A program made the position numbers and the translations under genes. This document shows, piece by piece, positions 10,993-20,257 of a stretch of DNA of 64,000 bases. Origin of the DNA: Pythium myriotylum (Eukaryota > Oomycota > Peronosporomycetes > Pythiales > Pythiaceae). The notes below the pieces were generated by a model. The model did no database searches and was not told the origin of the DNA. It was given only the letters and a program-made list of their open reading frames with translations. How positions within the stretch are numbered: position 1 is the first letter of the stretch; each line of letters starts with the position of its first letter. The DNA is taken from the NCBI GenBank assembly GCA_023091665.1, contig JALJCQ010000011.1, forward strand, positions 2,480,001 through 2,544,000. The letters run 5' to 3'.

Positions 10993-12489
10993 ATGCGAAC
11001 CTCCGGAGTGCTGCGTCTGCTCGTGCTCGCCGCCGCGGCCATGACCGCCTACGCCGCCGACGCGGCGCTGCCGCAGAACCACCACGGACTCGCGGCCGTC
11101 GGCGGCCACGCCTACCGCGACATCTCCCAGACGGTCCACGTCACGCGCGTGCTCAAGAAGAAGACGGCCGCGCCGACGCCCGCGCCGGCCGAGGAAGAAG
11201 AGGAAGAAGTCGAGGAGGTCGATGAGACCGAAGCGCCGTCGCCGACGCCCTCGCCCTCGCCGAGCGAGAAGAAGAAGAAGAAGAAGGCCACCGAGGCGCC
11301 CACGCCGGCGCCGACGCCCGAGCCGACCCCCGCTCCGGAGCCTTCCACGACGGCCCCGACGCCGAGCAAGAAGCACAAGAAGACGCCGGCGCCGTCCACG
11401 ACGGCGCCGGCTCCTGCGCCCACGACGACTGCTCCTGCGCCGGCGCCGGCTCCGGCTGCGGAGGAGGAAGCCCCGGCGCCTGCGCCGAAGAAGACCAAGA
11501 AGAAGAAGAAGGAGGCCGCGGCCGATGCCGAGCCAGCGCCGGCGCCTGCCCCGGCACCAGCTCCGGCTCCGGCTCCTGCTCCCGCCCCGGCGCCTGCCCC
11601 GGCTCCTGCGCCTGGTCCCAAGAAGGCCAACGACAAGAAGATCAAGGGTTACAACAACACGGGTGTCATTGATGGTTCCTCGGAAGGTAGCGCCGAAATC
11701 GACAAGATCGATCTGCGTAACCAGGACCAGTGGGTCAGTGTGTACAACGACCCGCCGCTTCTCGTGATCAAGGCCTCGCTGTACGCGTTCATCTCGTACA
11801 ACAGCTCGCGTGTGTGTGACTCGTTCAACATGACGCTGAACGCTGTGGAGCAGAAGCCGGACGGCAACGGCACGTTCGCGTACCACGTCGTGACGTACAT
11901 CAACTGCACGAAGGACGGTGTCGATGAGACCCCTGGTCGTTTCATTCTCAACTTCATCCCCGAGGGCAAGCGTCTTCTTCTGACAGAGTGTGGTCACCGT
12001 GAAGAAGGTGAGATTGTCAACTGGATGAAGATCACGGATGAAGTGCCCGAGTGCATGACCCCGCACGAGCGTAAGAGCTTCCTGGCGCAGCCGATGAAGC
12101 ACATCCACGCCTCGAACGGTACGACCTCGGACGTCGCACCCAAGGTCACCGATTTCTTTGCTCGATTGCAAGAGCTGGACGGTCGTGAAGTGGCGATTGC
12201 AGGATCCGCCACGGTCGTGTTCATCGCGTTGATCGTCGTGTTGGTGGTCTTCATCATGCGCAAGCGCAAGGCGCAGAAGGATCTTGAGCGCACGATCGCC
12301 GGCGCCAAGGCCGACCACGCCAACGATGACGACAAGTCGGACAAGGAGTCGTCCGACGAAGAGGACGAAGAGGAACTCAAGGAGAAGGAGAAGGAGAAGG
12401 AAAAGAAGAAGAAGAAGGAGGCCAAGAAGAAGGCCAAGAAGAGCGACGAGGAAGGTGACTTTGTCAACTCGCCGGCCGTCAAGGTCTAA
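10993..12489 (+). CDS. PA-repeat type I membrane protein, copy 1
   Basis: Intronless, 498 residues. It has a signal peptide (MRTSGVLRLLVLAAAAMTAYA), a low-complexity region of Pro-Ala repeats mixed with Glu and Lys blocks (about 55-215), and then a conserved ectodomain (about 216-390) with four or five cysteines and several N-glycosylation sequons (NNT, NSS, NMT, NGT, NCT). A membrane helix (IAGSATVVFIALIVVLVVFIM) leads into a charged cytoplasmic tail ending FVNSPAVKV. I do not recognise the ectodomain family. The paralogue at 16154-17557 is nearly identical in the ectodomain and tail end. Likely a wall-anchored or surface glycoprotein whose PA-rich stalk holds the globular domain away from the membrane; this is inference. 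Confidence 0.88.
   Translation: MRTSGVLRLLVLAAAAMTAYAADAALPQNHHGLAAVGGHAYRDISQTVHVTRVLKKKTAAPTPAPAEEEEEEVEEVDETEAPSPTPSPSPSEKKKKKKATEAPTPAPTPEPTPAPEPSTTAPTPSKKHKKTPAPSTTAPAPAPTTTAPAPAPAPAAEEEAPAPAPKKTKKKKKEAAADAEPAPAPAPAPAPAPAPAPAPAPAPAPAPGPKKANDKKIKGYNNTGVIDGSSEGSAEIDKIDLRNQDQWVSVYNDPPLLVIKASLYAFISYNSSRVCDSFNMTLNAVEQKPDGNGTFAYHVVTYINCTKDGVDETPGRFILNFIPEGKRLLLTECGHREEGEIVNWMKITDEVPECMTPHERKSFLAQPMKHIHASNGTTSDVAPKVTDFFARLQELDGREVAIAGSATVVFIALIVVLVVFIMRKRKAQKDLERTIAGAKADHANDDDKSDKESSDEEDEEELKEKEKEKEKKKKKEAKKKAKKSDEEGDFVNSPAVKV
11620..12310 (+). repeat. Arm 1 of inverted gene duplication (PA-repeat paralogues)
   Basis: From the KKANDKKIKGYNN coding segment to the membrane-proximal RKRKAQKDLE segment, the sequence is nearly identical to the reverse complement of about 16310-16990. 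The two arms lie about 4 kb apart with the WDR27-like gene between them. Confidence 0.85.
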
Positions 12490-12652
12490 GTATCTTCGTT
12501 CATCTCGTGTCGTGCTCTCTGCGTCCTCCGCCGATGATCTATCTCTTCCACCCCCTCTGCTTTCCTACTTTGTCAATGTCTTCCGTGCGAACAATGCGTT
12601 TCCATATCCAAATACAAGTGCGATTTGACTAGAGCAATTCTCTTCTTGGTTC

Positions 12653-15600
12653 TCATACTGCGTCGCTATAGAATCGAATGGAGCCGTCATAGGAGGCCGT
12701 CGCGAGCTGTGGGTGGAGAGGGTTGAAGGCCACTGACGTGATCACATCGCTATGCCCTGCGAGTCGCTTGAGACACCGTCCTGTTCGGATGTCGTACAAG
12801 TACGCCTGCCGGTCCTCCGAGCCCGTGGCGACGTACCGCATGCACGGACTGAAGGCCACGCCGAGCTGGTGCACGCGGTTCACGTGCTCGCCGAAGCGCA
12901 TGACGCAGTTGTCGGCGCGGATGTCCCACAAGTGGATCGTCGAGTTGGGCGCGCTGCTGAGCAGCAAGCCATAGAAGTTGGATGGATGGCTCACGAAGCA
13001 GGACGCCTTGGGCAGCACGACCGAGTGGGCGGCACGCGCGTGGGCGTCGGCGATCACACGCGAGGTCTTGCCCACGGCGGCGTCCAGGATGCGCAGCGAG
13101 CGGTCCGAGCCGGCGGCCAGCACAAGGCTCGAGAGGAACGAGCCGTTGACGCAAGTCACGCTCGTGAGGCTCTGCATGTCGGGAAAGAGCCACTCGGCGA
13201 CTTTCTTCTTGCGGCTCTTGTTCTCGTCCAGTGCAAAGTCGTTCTTCGTGGCCTTTTTCCGCTGTGCACGAGCGTGAAGCACGTCGATCTCGAACTGATG
13301 GAGCCGCACGGCGTTGCCACTGGCCGAGAGGATGAATTTGTCCATGTAGAAGAACATGGCGTCGATCATGTCCTGCTTGATGGCCTTTTTGGCGCTGCTG
13401 AAAGGTGTGAGCCCACTCGCAGCCTTTGGTGCACTGCCGTTCAGTGTGAGCGACGCCACGTCGCTGTCGGCGAGCCACACGCGCGAGGTCTTATCGCTTG
13501 AGGTCGTGAGCACGATCTGGTTGTTGTGGCTCCAATGGACATTGCGTACAGCGTGGTCGTGGCCCGAGAAGACATTGCCCTCGCCCTGGAACTTGCTGAA
13601 TGGCAGCTTGGAGACCAGCGCGATCTTATCGTTGCCTCCAGACGCAAGCCACTTGGCGTCGGCGGAGTACTCGATGCAGTGGATCGCCCCGTGGTGGAGT
13701 GTCTTGGGCGGGAGAGCGTTCTTCTGCTGGAAGTGCTGCAGCAGACCGCAGGACGTCGGGTATTCCTTGAGATAACTCTCGACCGATGCCTGCGGACGAC
13801 CTGGCGGCGTGCTTACGGCACCAGTCTTGCGTTCGGCGATCGAAGATCTCTTCGTCGGGAACTGAGGCGTCGAATTGCCGTAGCCCGAAGACTTGATTCG
13901 CGTACGGAATGTGATGGGCTTGTCCAACTTGTTTGGCTTTGGAGCCGGTGGCTTTGTCGAGGCGAGCGGCGGCAGGTTTAGGACGCTTTCTTTCGGTGGC
14001 GGCCCGGTCGCGATCACGGATACTCGGTCGTACAGCGTTGTCTGCGAAGCTGGAGCGCCTCCCACGTCTTCACTCGTTTGGTTATTGCCTCTGGGACTGA
14101 GCACATCACCGGAATGAGCTCTTGAGATGTCGTTCGTGATTGTCGCACAGATCATCGTAAAGCATGGCGCAAACGCGCTGACAATGCCGCAGTACATGAC
14201 ATCGGATCCCTCAGGTGTGAAGAAACTGAACTCTTTGGCCACGCCCACGGGCTCGAGAGGTTCCGCATCGGGCACAGCAATCGGCAATTGGAGGTCGTAG
14301 AGGATGCTAAACTCGTACGAAAATGCATTCATGACAACGAGGTGGCTGGGAACTGCGATGACAAGGAACTGTTCGCGATCCAGCAGTTCCTGCTCGCCGT
14401 GAGCATTAAACGACGGTGTATTCAACGGATCCCTCGACTCGATCTGCAGCGCGTCCACGCACAGATACCGCATCGCGAGCACGGGATATTCTACCTCAGC
14501 CATGTGATCTTGCTCGGTCGGCAGCGTCACGGACCGTCGTCGCTCGCTGAAATCGCTGTAGCTCGTTCTGGCAGCCGAGCCAGCGATCATAGCCTGAATC
14601 TGTGCAGTCTCCTGAGCTCGCTCACTTCGCGCCCACGGCGGCAACGAGCTGATCACATTTGGAGACTCGCGCAGTAGATCACTGATTTCTTCCTGTCTCT
14701 GGTACAATGAAAGCGACCCTATAACACCATCCATAAGGAACTGAGTCTGTATGCCAATGGTATACCTGCTTCTTTTTCGTGAGTCGCCGCATGAAAGTGT
14801 CGAGGCTAACTGTGGCGTGCTCGCGAGCAAAACTCTCGTGGAGTGTAAAGATCCGGATCGTGCCATCGCCAAATCCAAAGCTCACGTCGCCCGTCACAGG
14901 ATTCAGCGCCAGCGACAAGATCGGGAAGGCCGACAACACAGCCGACTGGAACAGCAGCGTCTTGGCTGCAAGGTCCCATATCTAATTCACTCCCCACACT
15001 CAGTCTCTACCCACGGACGCCTCCGTGAGCTCTCTACGCACCTTGAACGTCCGGTCCTCCGAGCACGAGACCAGCAAGTGCTGTCGAATCGGATGGAACT
15101 CGCACTTTGTAACCTAGTAAGCAAACCCACAATCTCCTCAACCTCTACACTCAACCAAAGACCTCTTTCCTCCCGAGATCCTACCCTCGCAGCGTGGCCT
15201 TCGAGCGTCGCGAGCACGGCGCTCGAGTGGACCACGCGCACTTGGATCTCCTTCTCACAGCCCACAGCGAGCAGTGTGCCCGTGTGGTCAAACGCCACGC
15301 ACGCCGGCTCTCCGGGCGGGTTCTCCACCAGCACGGTCTTGGCCGCCTGGAACGCCGCGTCCAAGTGCCACACCAGCACACTATCATCCAGCCACCTTCT
15401 CTGAGTACCCACCCACCACTTCCCCCTTCTCTTCCCACGCACCAGTCGCTCGAGGCCGAGGCCAGCAGCACATCCACGGCGTCGTGGAACGCGTGGAAGC
15501 GGAGACTTGAGACGGGCGCCGCGTGCCCGAGCAGCTCCAGCTCCTCGGTCTCGGGGCTGAGACCGGCCGAGCGCGGCCAGACGCGCGGCCGCACGCGCAC

Positions 15601-15702
15601 GACGGCGCCGTCGCCACTCGCCAGCGCGATCGCCGAGCACCGCAGCGTGCTGTCGGCGGCCGTGAGCGCCGCCTCGGGCCGCCACTGCCACGCGAGCGCC
15701 AT
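12653..15702 (-). CDS. WDR27: WD-repeat protein 27-like (WDR27)
   Basis: Five exons: 15702-15443, 15380-15185, 15113-15042, 14981-14766, 14692-12653; introns 60-73 nt, all in phase; 927 residues. WD repeats occur in two sets: N-terminal (LLASASSD-C-VLVWHL; LVSCSEDRTFKVWDL-like at an exon junction) and C-terminal (HCIEYSADAKWLASGGNDK; HDHAVRNVHWSHN; FSPCMRYVATGSEDRQAYLYD; ITSVAFNPLHPQLATASYDG), separated by a long disordered linker. The segment FYMDKFILSASGNAVRLHQFEID matches the human WDR27 signature between repeats. WDR27 has no firmly known function. I start at 15702 because an ACCAATCAT box (15807-15815) lies just upstream; an upstream in-frame ATG at 15801 would sit almost on top of that box. 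Confidence 0.85.
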
Positions 15703-16153
15703 GCCGGCGACGAGCTTCGCCTCGGTGCGTCGGGCTCGGAGCTTTCCGTGGTTGCATCGGGTTCCAGGAATCTGGCCATTTATGTCGATGCTTTTCTGCA
15801 TTTTCAACCAATCATAAAGCGCCATTAGGTAGCCTTCCCCATTCACCCCCATAGTGGCGACTAGTGAGAGAGTTCTCTCCATGGCGGTTGTGTGGCATGA
15901 TCATGGAGAAAGGGGGGGGGGAGGTCTATGCGACGGTCTAAGAGATGCGCGGATGCGATACGACACCAGCGTATTCGCAAGCGTCCAACCACGCGTCTAA
16001 AGGCCGCACGAGGTAGGAATTCGCACTTGTATTCGGAACAAAATATATCACACACTCAATCTTGGCGCCCTCTCCAGGCATCGCCGAGAGAGAAAGTCGG
16101 AGAGACAAGACTGCTCTAAAGGAGGGAGGATACCGCACGTCCAGCGAGCGCGC
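15703..16153. other. Intergenic region between WDR27-like gene and PA-repeat copy 2
   Basis: Holds the ACCAATCAT box at 15807-15815 (likely WDR27 promoter) and a run of 10 G at 15912-15921. No gene seen. Confidence 0.5.
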
Positions 16154-17557
16154 TTAGACCTTGACGGCCGGCGAGTTGACAAACTCGCCTTCCTCGTCGT
16201 CCTTCTTCGTCTTCTTGGCGTCCTTCTTCTTCTTCTCTTTCTTGTCCTCGTCGTCGTCGTCCTTGTCCGTCTTGTCGTCGTCGTCGTCCGCGTGCTCGGC
16301 CTTGGCGCCGGCGATCGTGCGCTCGAGATCCTTCTGTGCCTTGCGCTTGCGCATGACAAACACAACGAGCACGACAATCACCGCAATCAATGCCACGGTC
16401 GCTGATCCTGCAATCGCCACCTCGCGACCGTCCAGTTCTTGCAGACGCGCGAAGAAATCGGTAGTCTTCGGAGCAATCTCCGAGGTCGTACCGTTCGAGG
16501 CGTGGATGTGCTTCATCGGCTGCGCCAGGAAGCTCTTACGCTCGTGCGGGGTCATGCACTCCGGGACCTCGTCGGTAATCTTGAGCCAGTTGACAATCTC
16601 ACCTTCCTCACGGTGACCACACTCGGTAAGCAGGAGACGCTTGCCCTCCGGAACAAAGTTAAGGACGAAACGACCAGGAGTCTCATCCACACCGTCCTTC
16701 GTACAGTTGATGTACGTCACGACGTGGTACGCGAACGTGCCGTTGCCGTCCGGCTTCTGCTCCACAGCGTTCAGTGTCATGTTGAACGAGTCGCACACGC
16801 GCGAGCTGTTGTACGAGATGAACGCGTACAGCGAGGCCTTGATCACGAGAAGCGGCGGGTCGTTGTACACACTGACCCAGTTGTCTTGGTTGCGGAGATC
16901 GATCTTGTCGATTTCGGCGCTACCTTCCGAGGAACCATCAATGACACCCGTGTTGTTGTAACCCTTGATCTTCTTGTCGTTAGCCTTCTTCGGGGCAGGA
17001 GCAGGAGCCGGGGCGGGAGCGGGAGCTGGTGCCGGGGCTGGTGCCGGAGCAGGCGCCGGAGCAGGAGCTGGCGCTGGTGCCGGGGCTGGTGCCGGGGCAG
17101 GAGCAGGGGCAGGAGCGGGAGCGGGAGCGGGAGCCGGCGCTGGGGCAGGGGCAGGCGCCGGAGCAGGAGCGGGAGCCGGCGCCGGGGCATCGGCATCGGC
17201 GTCCGCATCCTTCTTCTTGTGCTTCTTCTTCTCGCTCGGCGCCGGCGCGTCGTCCGCCGGGGCCGGAGCCGGAGCCGGCGCTGGAGCAGGCGCTGGCGCG
17301 GCCGCCTTCTTGGACGGCGCCGGGGCGTCCGTCTCGTCCGTCTCCTCCTCTTCCTCCTCGGCCGGCGCCGGGGCCGGCGCGTCGGCCTTCTTCTTGTGGA
17401 GCACGCGCGAGATGTGCGCGGCCTCGACGACGTCGTGGCGGGCAGCGGCGCCGGCGGCCGCGAGGTCGCGGCCCTGCGGCAGCGCGTCGTCGGCGGCGTA
17501 CGCGGTCAGGGCCGCGGCGGCGAGCACGAGCAGGCGCAGCACTCCGGTGGTTCGCAT
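16154..17557 (-). CDS. PA-repeat type I membrane protein, copy 2
   Basis: Intronless, 467 residues, inverted paralogue of the gene at 10993-12489. Same order: signal peptide (MRTTGVLRLLVLAAAALTAYA), Glu-rich and PA-repeat stalk, conserved glycosylated ectodomain, membrane helix (AGSATVALIAVIVVLVVFVM), acidic/Lys-rich tail ending FVNSPAVKV. Its uninterrupted PA block (coding DNA about 16990-17190) is longer than in copy 1, while the Thr-rich spacer of copy 1 is missing. The 5' leader just upstream of the ATG is also related to copy 1 (CAGAAGTCC followed by AAGCCTCTC). A GCCAATCAG box lies at 17676-17684, 119 bp upstream of the start. Confidence 0.88.
   Translation of the reverse strand: MRTTGVLRLLVLAAAALTAYAADDALPQGRDLAAAGAAARHDVVEAAHISRVLHKKKADAPAPAPAEEEEEETDETDAPAPSKKAAAPAPAPAPAPAPAPADDAPAPSEKKKHKKKDADADADAPAPAPAPAPAPAPAPAPAPAPAPAPAPAPAPAPAPAPAPAPAPAPAPAPAPAPAPAPAPAPAPAPKKANDKKIKGYNNTGVIDGSSEGSAEIDKIDLRNQDNWVSVYNDPPLLVIKASLYAFISYNSSRVCDSFNMTLNAVEQKPDGNGTFAYHVVTYINCTKDGVDETPGRFVLNFVPEGKRLLLTECGHREEGEIVNWLKITDEVPECMTPHERKSFLAQPMKHIHASNGTTSEIAPKTTDFFARLQELDGREVAIAGSATVALIAVIVVLVVFVMRKRKAQKDLERTIAGAKAEHADDDDDKTDKDDDDEDKKEKKKKDAKKTKKDDEEGEFVNSPAVKV
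16310..16990 (-). repeat. Arm 2 of inverted gene duplication (PA-repeat paralogues)
   Basis: Reverse complement nearly identical to about 11620-12310. The high nucleotide identity, beside strongly diverged stalk and tail segments, suggests recent gene conversion rather than simple age. Confidence 0.85.
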
Positions 17558-17675
17558 GGCGAGGAGAGAGGCTTGGACTTCTGCGGCGTCGGCTGCGAGT
17601 TGGAGAGTGAGCCGACGACGCCCCCATGGTGCTCCCTCCCTTCCCGAGCCGCGCGGCTCCCTCGCTCGCGAATGG

Positions 17676-17684
17676 GCCAATCAG
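17676..17684. promoter_or_regulatory. GCCAATCAG box (PA-repeat copy 2)
   Basis: Nine-base match shared exactly with sites at 18813-18821 and 51181-51189. It is 119 bp upstream of the start at 17557. An NF-Y type CCAAT box is the natural reading. Confidence 0.5.
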
Positions 17685-18812
17685 ACGCGACCGCCAGCAA
17701 CTGAAATGCCGCGGGGGAGAGGTCGTAGGTGACCTCAACAGTACAAGATTCCAAAGGTTATGTGTTGACGACGTGTGAATTAATGGTAATTCTTTGAATT
17801 AATCTATTGAGTTAAGAGATGGTATGCGATAGTGGAGAATTGAAGCGAGGGGCGCAGTCCATCAAACCTGTTTGGGGGACCTTCACGTGGCAACAGCTCA
17901 CTTGGCCACCGCGTCCGCATACAAATTTCAAGTCATTAACGGAGCGAGAGGCCCGAGGGTGGAAAAAAGGGGAAAGAGACGGCGTGGCTCATCCCAGACC
18001 ATCAATTTAGGGCTAGGGCCCCGTGGAAAGGGGCCTTCGCTCCGACCGTGGATAGGGCTTCCCGTTGCCAGGGCTCGGTCTCGAGCAGATGGCGCGAAAC
18101 CAGCTGGTCTCGCCGACTGGGTGGTCTGGTTGTCGCGCGTCGTGCGGTTGTAAGATCTCCTCACGGGGTGTGAACGGCGTGGGATTAGATTAGACGAGGA
18201 GCCCGAAGGAAGAAGCCAGCGAGTGAGTCCATGGGACCGATCAGGTGCCGTGCTGGCCATCTGACGACCGCTCGCGCCTCGACCTTCCCACGGATGAGGC
18301 TTGTCGCTGCAATGGCCCCTCGGCATGCGCGACGGCGACGCGCTTCCGCTTGTCTCGCTCGCGTCCATGGACGTATCATGCTGGACACACAGCGAGTGGC
18401 TCCACGTGGACGGCGGCCGTCGCCGTTCGGATGGACCAGAGTGGCCGGGTGTCGACGAGCCGATGGCAGCCACACACCAGCTGACCGATTGAGCGGATCG
18501 ATCGGCCACCTGGGGAATGGAAGTGGAGCCAACTTTGGTGGTCGGATGGAGAAGGCCAGTCGGTCCACGCACGAGGGGGAGAGAAAGTGAGAAATCGGAT
18601 CGGATCCGTCGCGTCCATTGGGAGAGGCGCGCGGCCGAATCGAATCGCCGGAAAATGGACCGCGTGGTCGTGGCGGCGCCCGCCACAGAGAGCGAGCCAC
18701 TGGCGCTGTAATGGCTTCACTGAGTTCCCAATCGACCAACGGGACGGACGACGAAGGCTGAGGTGACGGTGACGCACTCAAGCAATCCACTTCAACACGA
18801 GGCTGGATTTCA

Positions 18813-18821
18813 GCCAATCAG
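18813..18821 (+). promoter_or_regulatory. GCCAATCAG box (acidic coiled-coil gene)
   Basis: Exact GCCAATCAG, 65 bp upstream of the ATG at 18886, in the same form as at 17676 and 51181. Confidence 0.5.
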
Positions 18822-18885
18822 AGACGCATTCGCACTTAGTCGAGGAGATGCATTGAAGAGTCACACACACACACCAGAAGACAGC

Positions 18886-19845
18886 ATGGCGCGACGGCCG
18901 GACGACTCGGACGACGACGATCGCTCGGACGAGAGCGACGAAGAGGAAGAGGAGGACGAAGAGGAGGAGGAAGAAGAGGAAGAGGAGGAGGAGAAAAAGG
19001 CCGTCGCGAAGCACCAGCTCGTGGAGGAAGAGCTCGCGGAGATCAGGAAGATGATGGAGGAGATGGAGCGCGTCAAGAGGCGGCTGCAGTTCCGCCTCGC
19101 GCGCGAGCTCACTGAGCAGCGAGAGGCTGAAGCGGAGACGAAAGCACAGCAGTCGTTGGTGGAAGCGCCTGTCGCTGCGCCGACGATGGCGACCGCAGCC
19201 GTGCAGACTGTGTGGGACCTGCCTCGCATGGACGAGATGGAGAAACTGGTGTCTTCCGCACCGGCGAACCCTCCTGCACCGCCCGTGGCGGAAGGTCGAG
19301 AGATCGAGGCGGTGTCGATCAACAAGTCGGTGCAAATGAGTCTCCAGGATCTCGCCAAGAGCTACGGCATCGAGGAAGCCGTTCTCGGAGGGCATCCAAC
19401 ACAATCGCCAATGAGAACCAACAGACAGTCCAGGAACAATGCGGATGCAATCTCGCCATTGCCGCCATCACGACAACAACCCAGCCAAGCGTCCGATTTG
19501 TGGGACGGACTCGTCATGGCGAACCAACCCACGCCAGCAGGCAGCCGCATCGACGGATCCCTCGACGACAGCCTCGTCAGCATCGACAAGCCACCGAAGC
19601 TCCATCGCTCCCAGCTGATCCCCGAGTCAGAGAGCGACAGTCCTTCTGGATCCTTCCGCGCTCCGTCGCCAGTCGACGCGGCGCCCTCTCTTCTTGGCGA
19701 CAGCTTCGGCGTTCCGGTCTCGCCCACTCACACGCGCGCGTTCAGCGCCGCAGACAAGTCCCATCGACCACACGACGCAAGCGAACGGGAGAAAACCATG
19801 GAGCAGCGAGAGATGGAGGCCATGAAGGGCCTGCTCTTCTTCTGA
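18886..19845 (+). CDS. Acidic coiled-coil protein, unknown function
   Basis: Intronless, 319 residues. The N-terminus is an extreme Asp/Glu tract (about residues 5-45), followed by a helical coiled-coil stretch (VEEELAEIRKMMEEMERVKRR) to about 95, and a Ser/Pro-rich disordered remainder with a short C-terminal helix ending GLLFF. I do not recognise a family. An upstream in-frame ATG at 18763 would add residues on the far side of the GCCAATCAG box, so I prefer 18886. Possibly a nuclear or chromatin-binding acidic protein, but this is guesswork. Confidence 0.7.
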   Translation: MARRPDDSDDDDRSDESDEEEEEDEEEEEEEEEEEEKKAVAKHQLVEEELAEIRKMMEEMERVKRRLQFRLARELTEQREAEAETKAQQSLVEAPVAAPTMATAAVQTVWDLPRMDEMEKLVSSAPANPPAPPVAEGREIEAVSINKSVQMSLQDLAKSYGIEEAVLGGHPTQSPMRTNRQSRNNADAISPLPPSRQQPSQASDLWDGLVMANQPTPAGSRIDGSLDDSLVSIDKPPKLHRSQLIPESESDSPSGSFRAPSPVDAAPSLLGDSFGVPVSPTHTRAFSAADKSHRPHDASEREKTMEQREMEAMKGLLFF

Positions 19846-20257
19846 GATTCGGGCTCTTTTGTCTCCACAGACTGCGCGCTGCATCGGTTTGCATGCCGCT
19901 ATCGCCCCACCGAATGCGTTGGCGAACTGCTGAGACGGTCCACCTCCTCCTCACCGAACTGCGCTCGTCCTCGCGCGTCTCTGCGTCACGATTCTCTCTC
20001 CATGCGTCGGTGATGTGAGATTCCATTTCCGTCTCCCACGAATGGCAGCCAGAAACGTTCAAGGGACCAACATTCTGTCGAAGCTGTTTTAAACATCTTC
20101 CCTGATTCCAACCTATGTATATACAAAATCCAAGAGATAACGAATCCAACAGCCTGTTTTAAACGCTTGGCCGAAGCTCTTCGCTGCGTCATCCGACTCG
20201 AAGCCACCGCGTTTCTCGGGGGCGAAGTTGACGTTGGAGACCCGTGGCGGCGCGGCC
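19846..20257. other. Intergenic region
   Basis: 412 bp between two genes on the plus strand; TTTTAAAC occurs twice (around 20086 and 20156). No gene or RNA seen. Confidence 0.4.

Larger units (their letters stand above)
17558..18885. other. 1.3 kb intergenic stretch without a supported gene
   Basis: Open frames exist on both strands (for example minus 18686-17928) but they are Arg/Ser/Pro-rich in all frames, as expected of GC-rich non-coding DNA. GATCGGATC-like and CCATGGAC-like words recur between 18230 and 18700. CCAAT boxes at both ends serve the flanking genes. No RNA gene seen. Confidence 0.45.

Noticed and set aside
17928..18686. 252-codon minus frame in the 1.3 kb gap
   Set aside because: Low-complexity Ser/Arg/Pro composition with similar open frames on both strands; no domain or start context.
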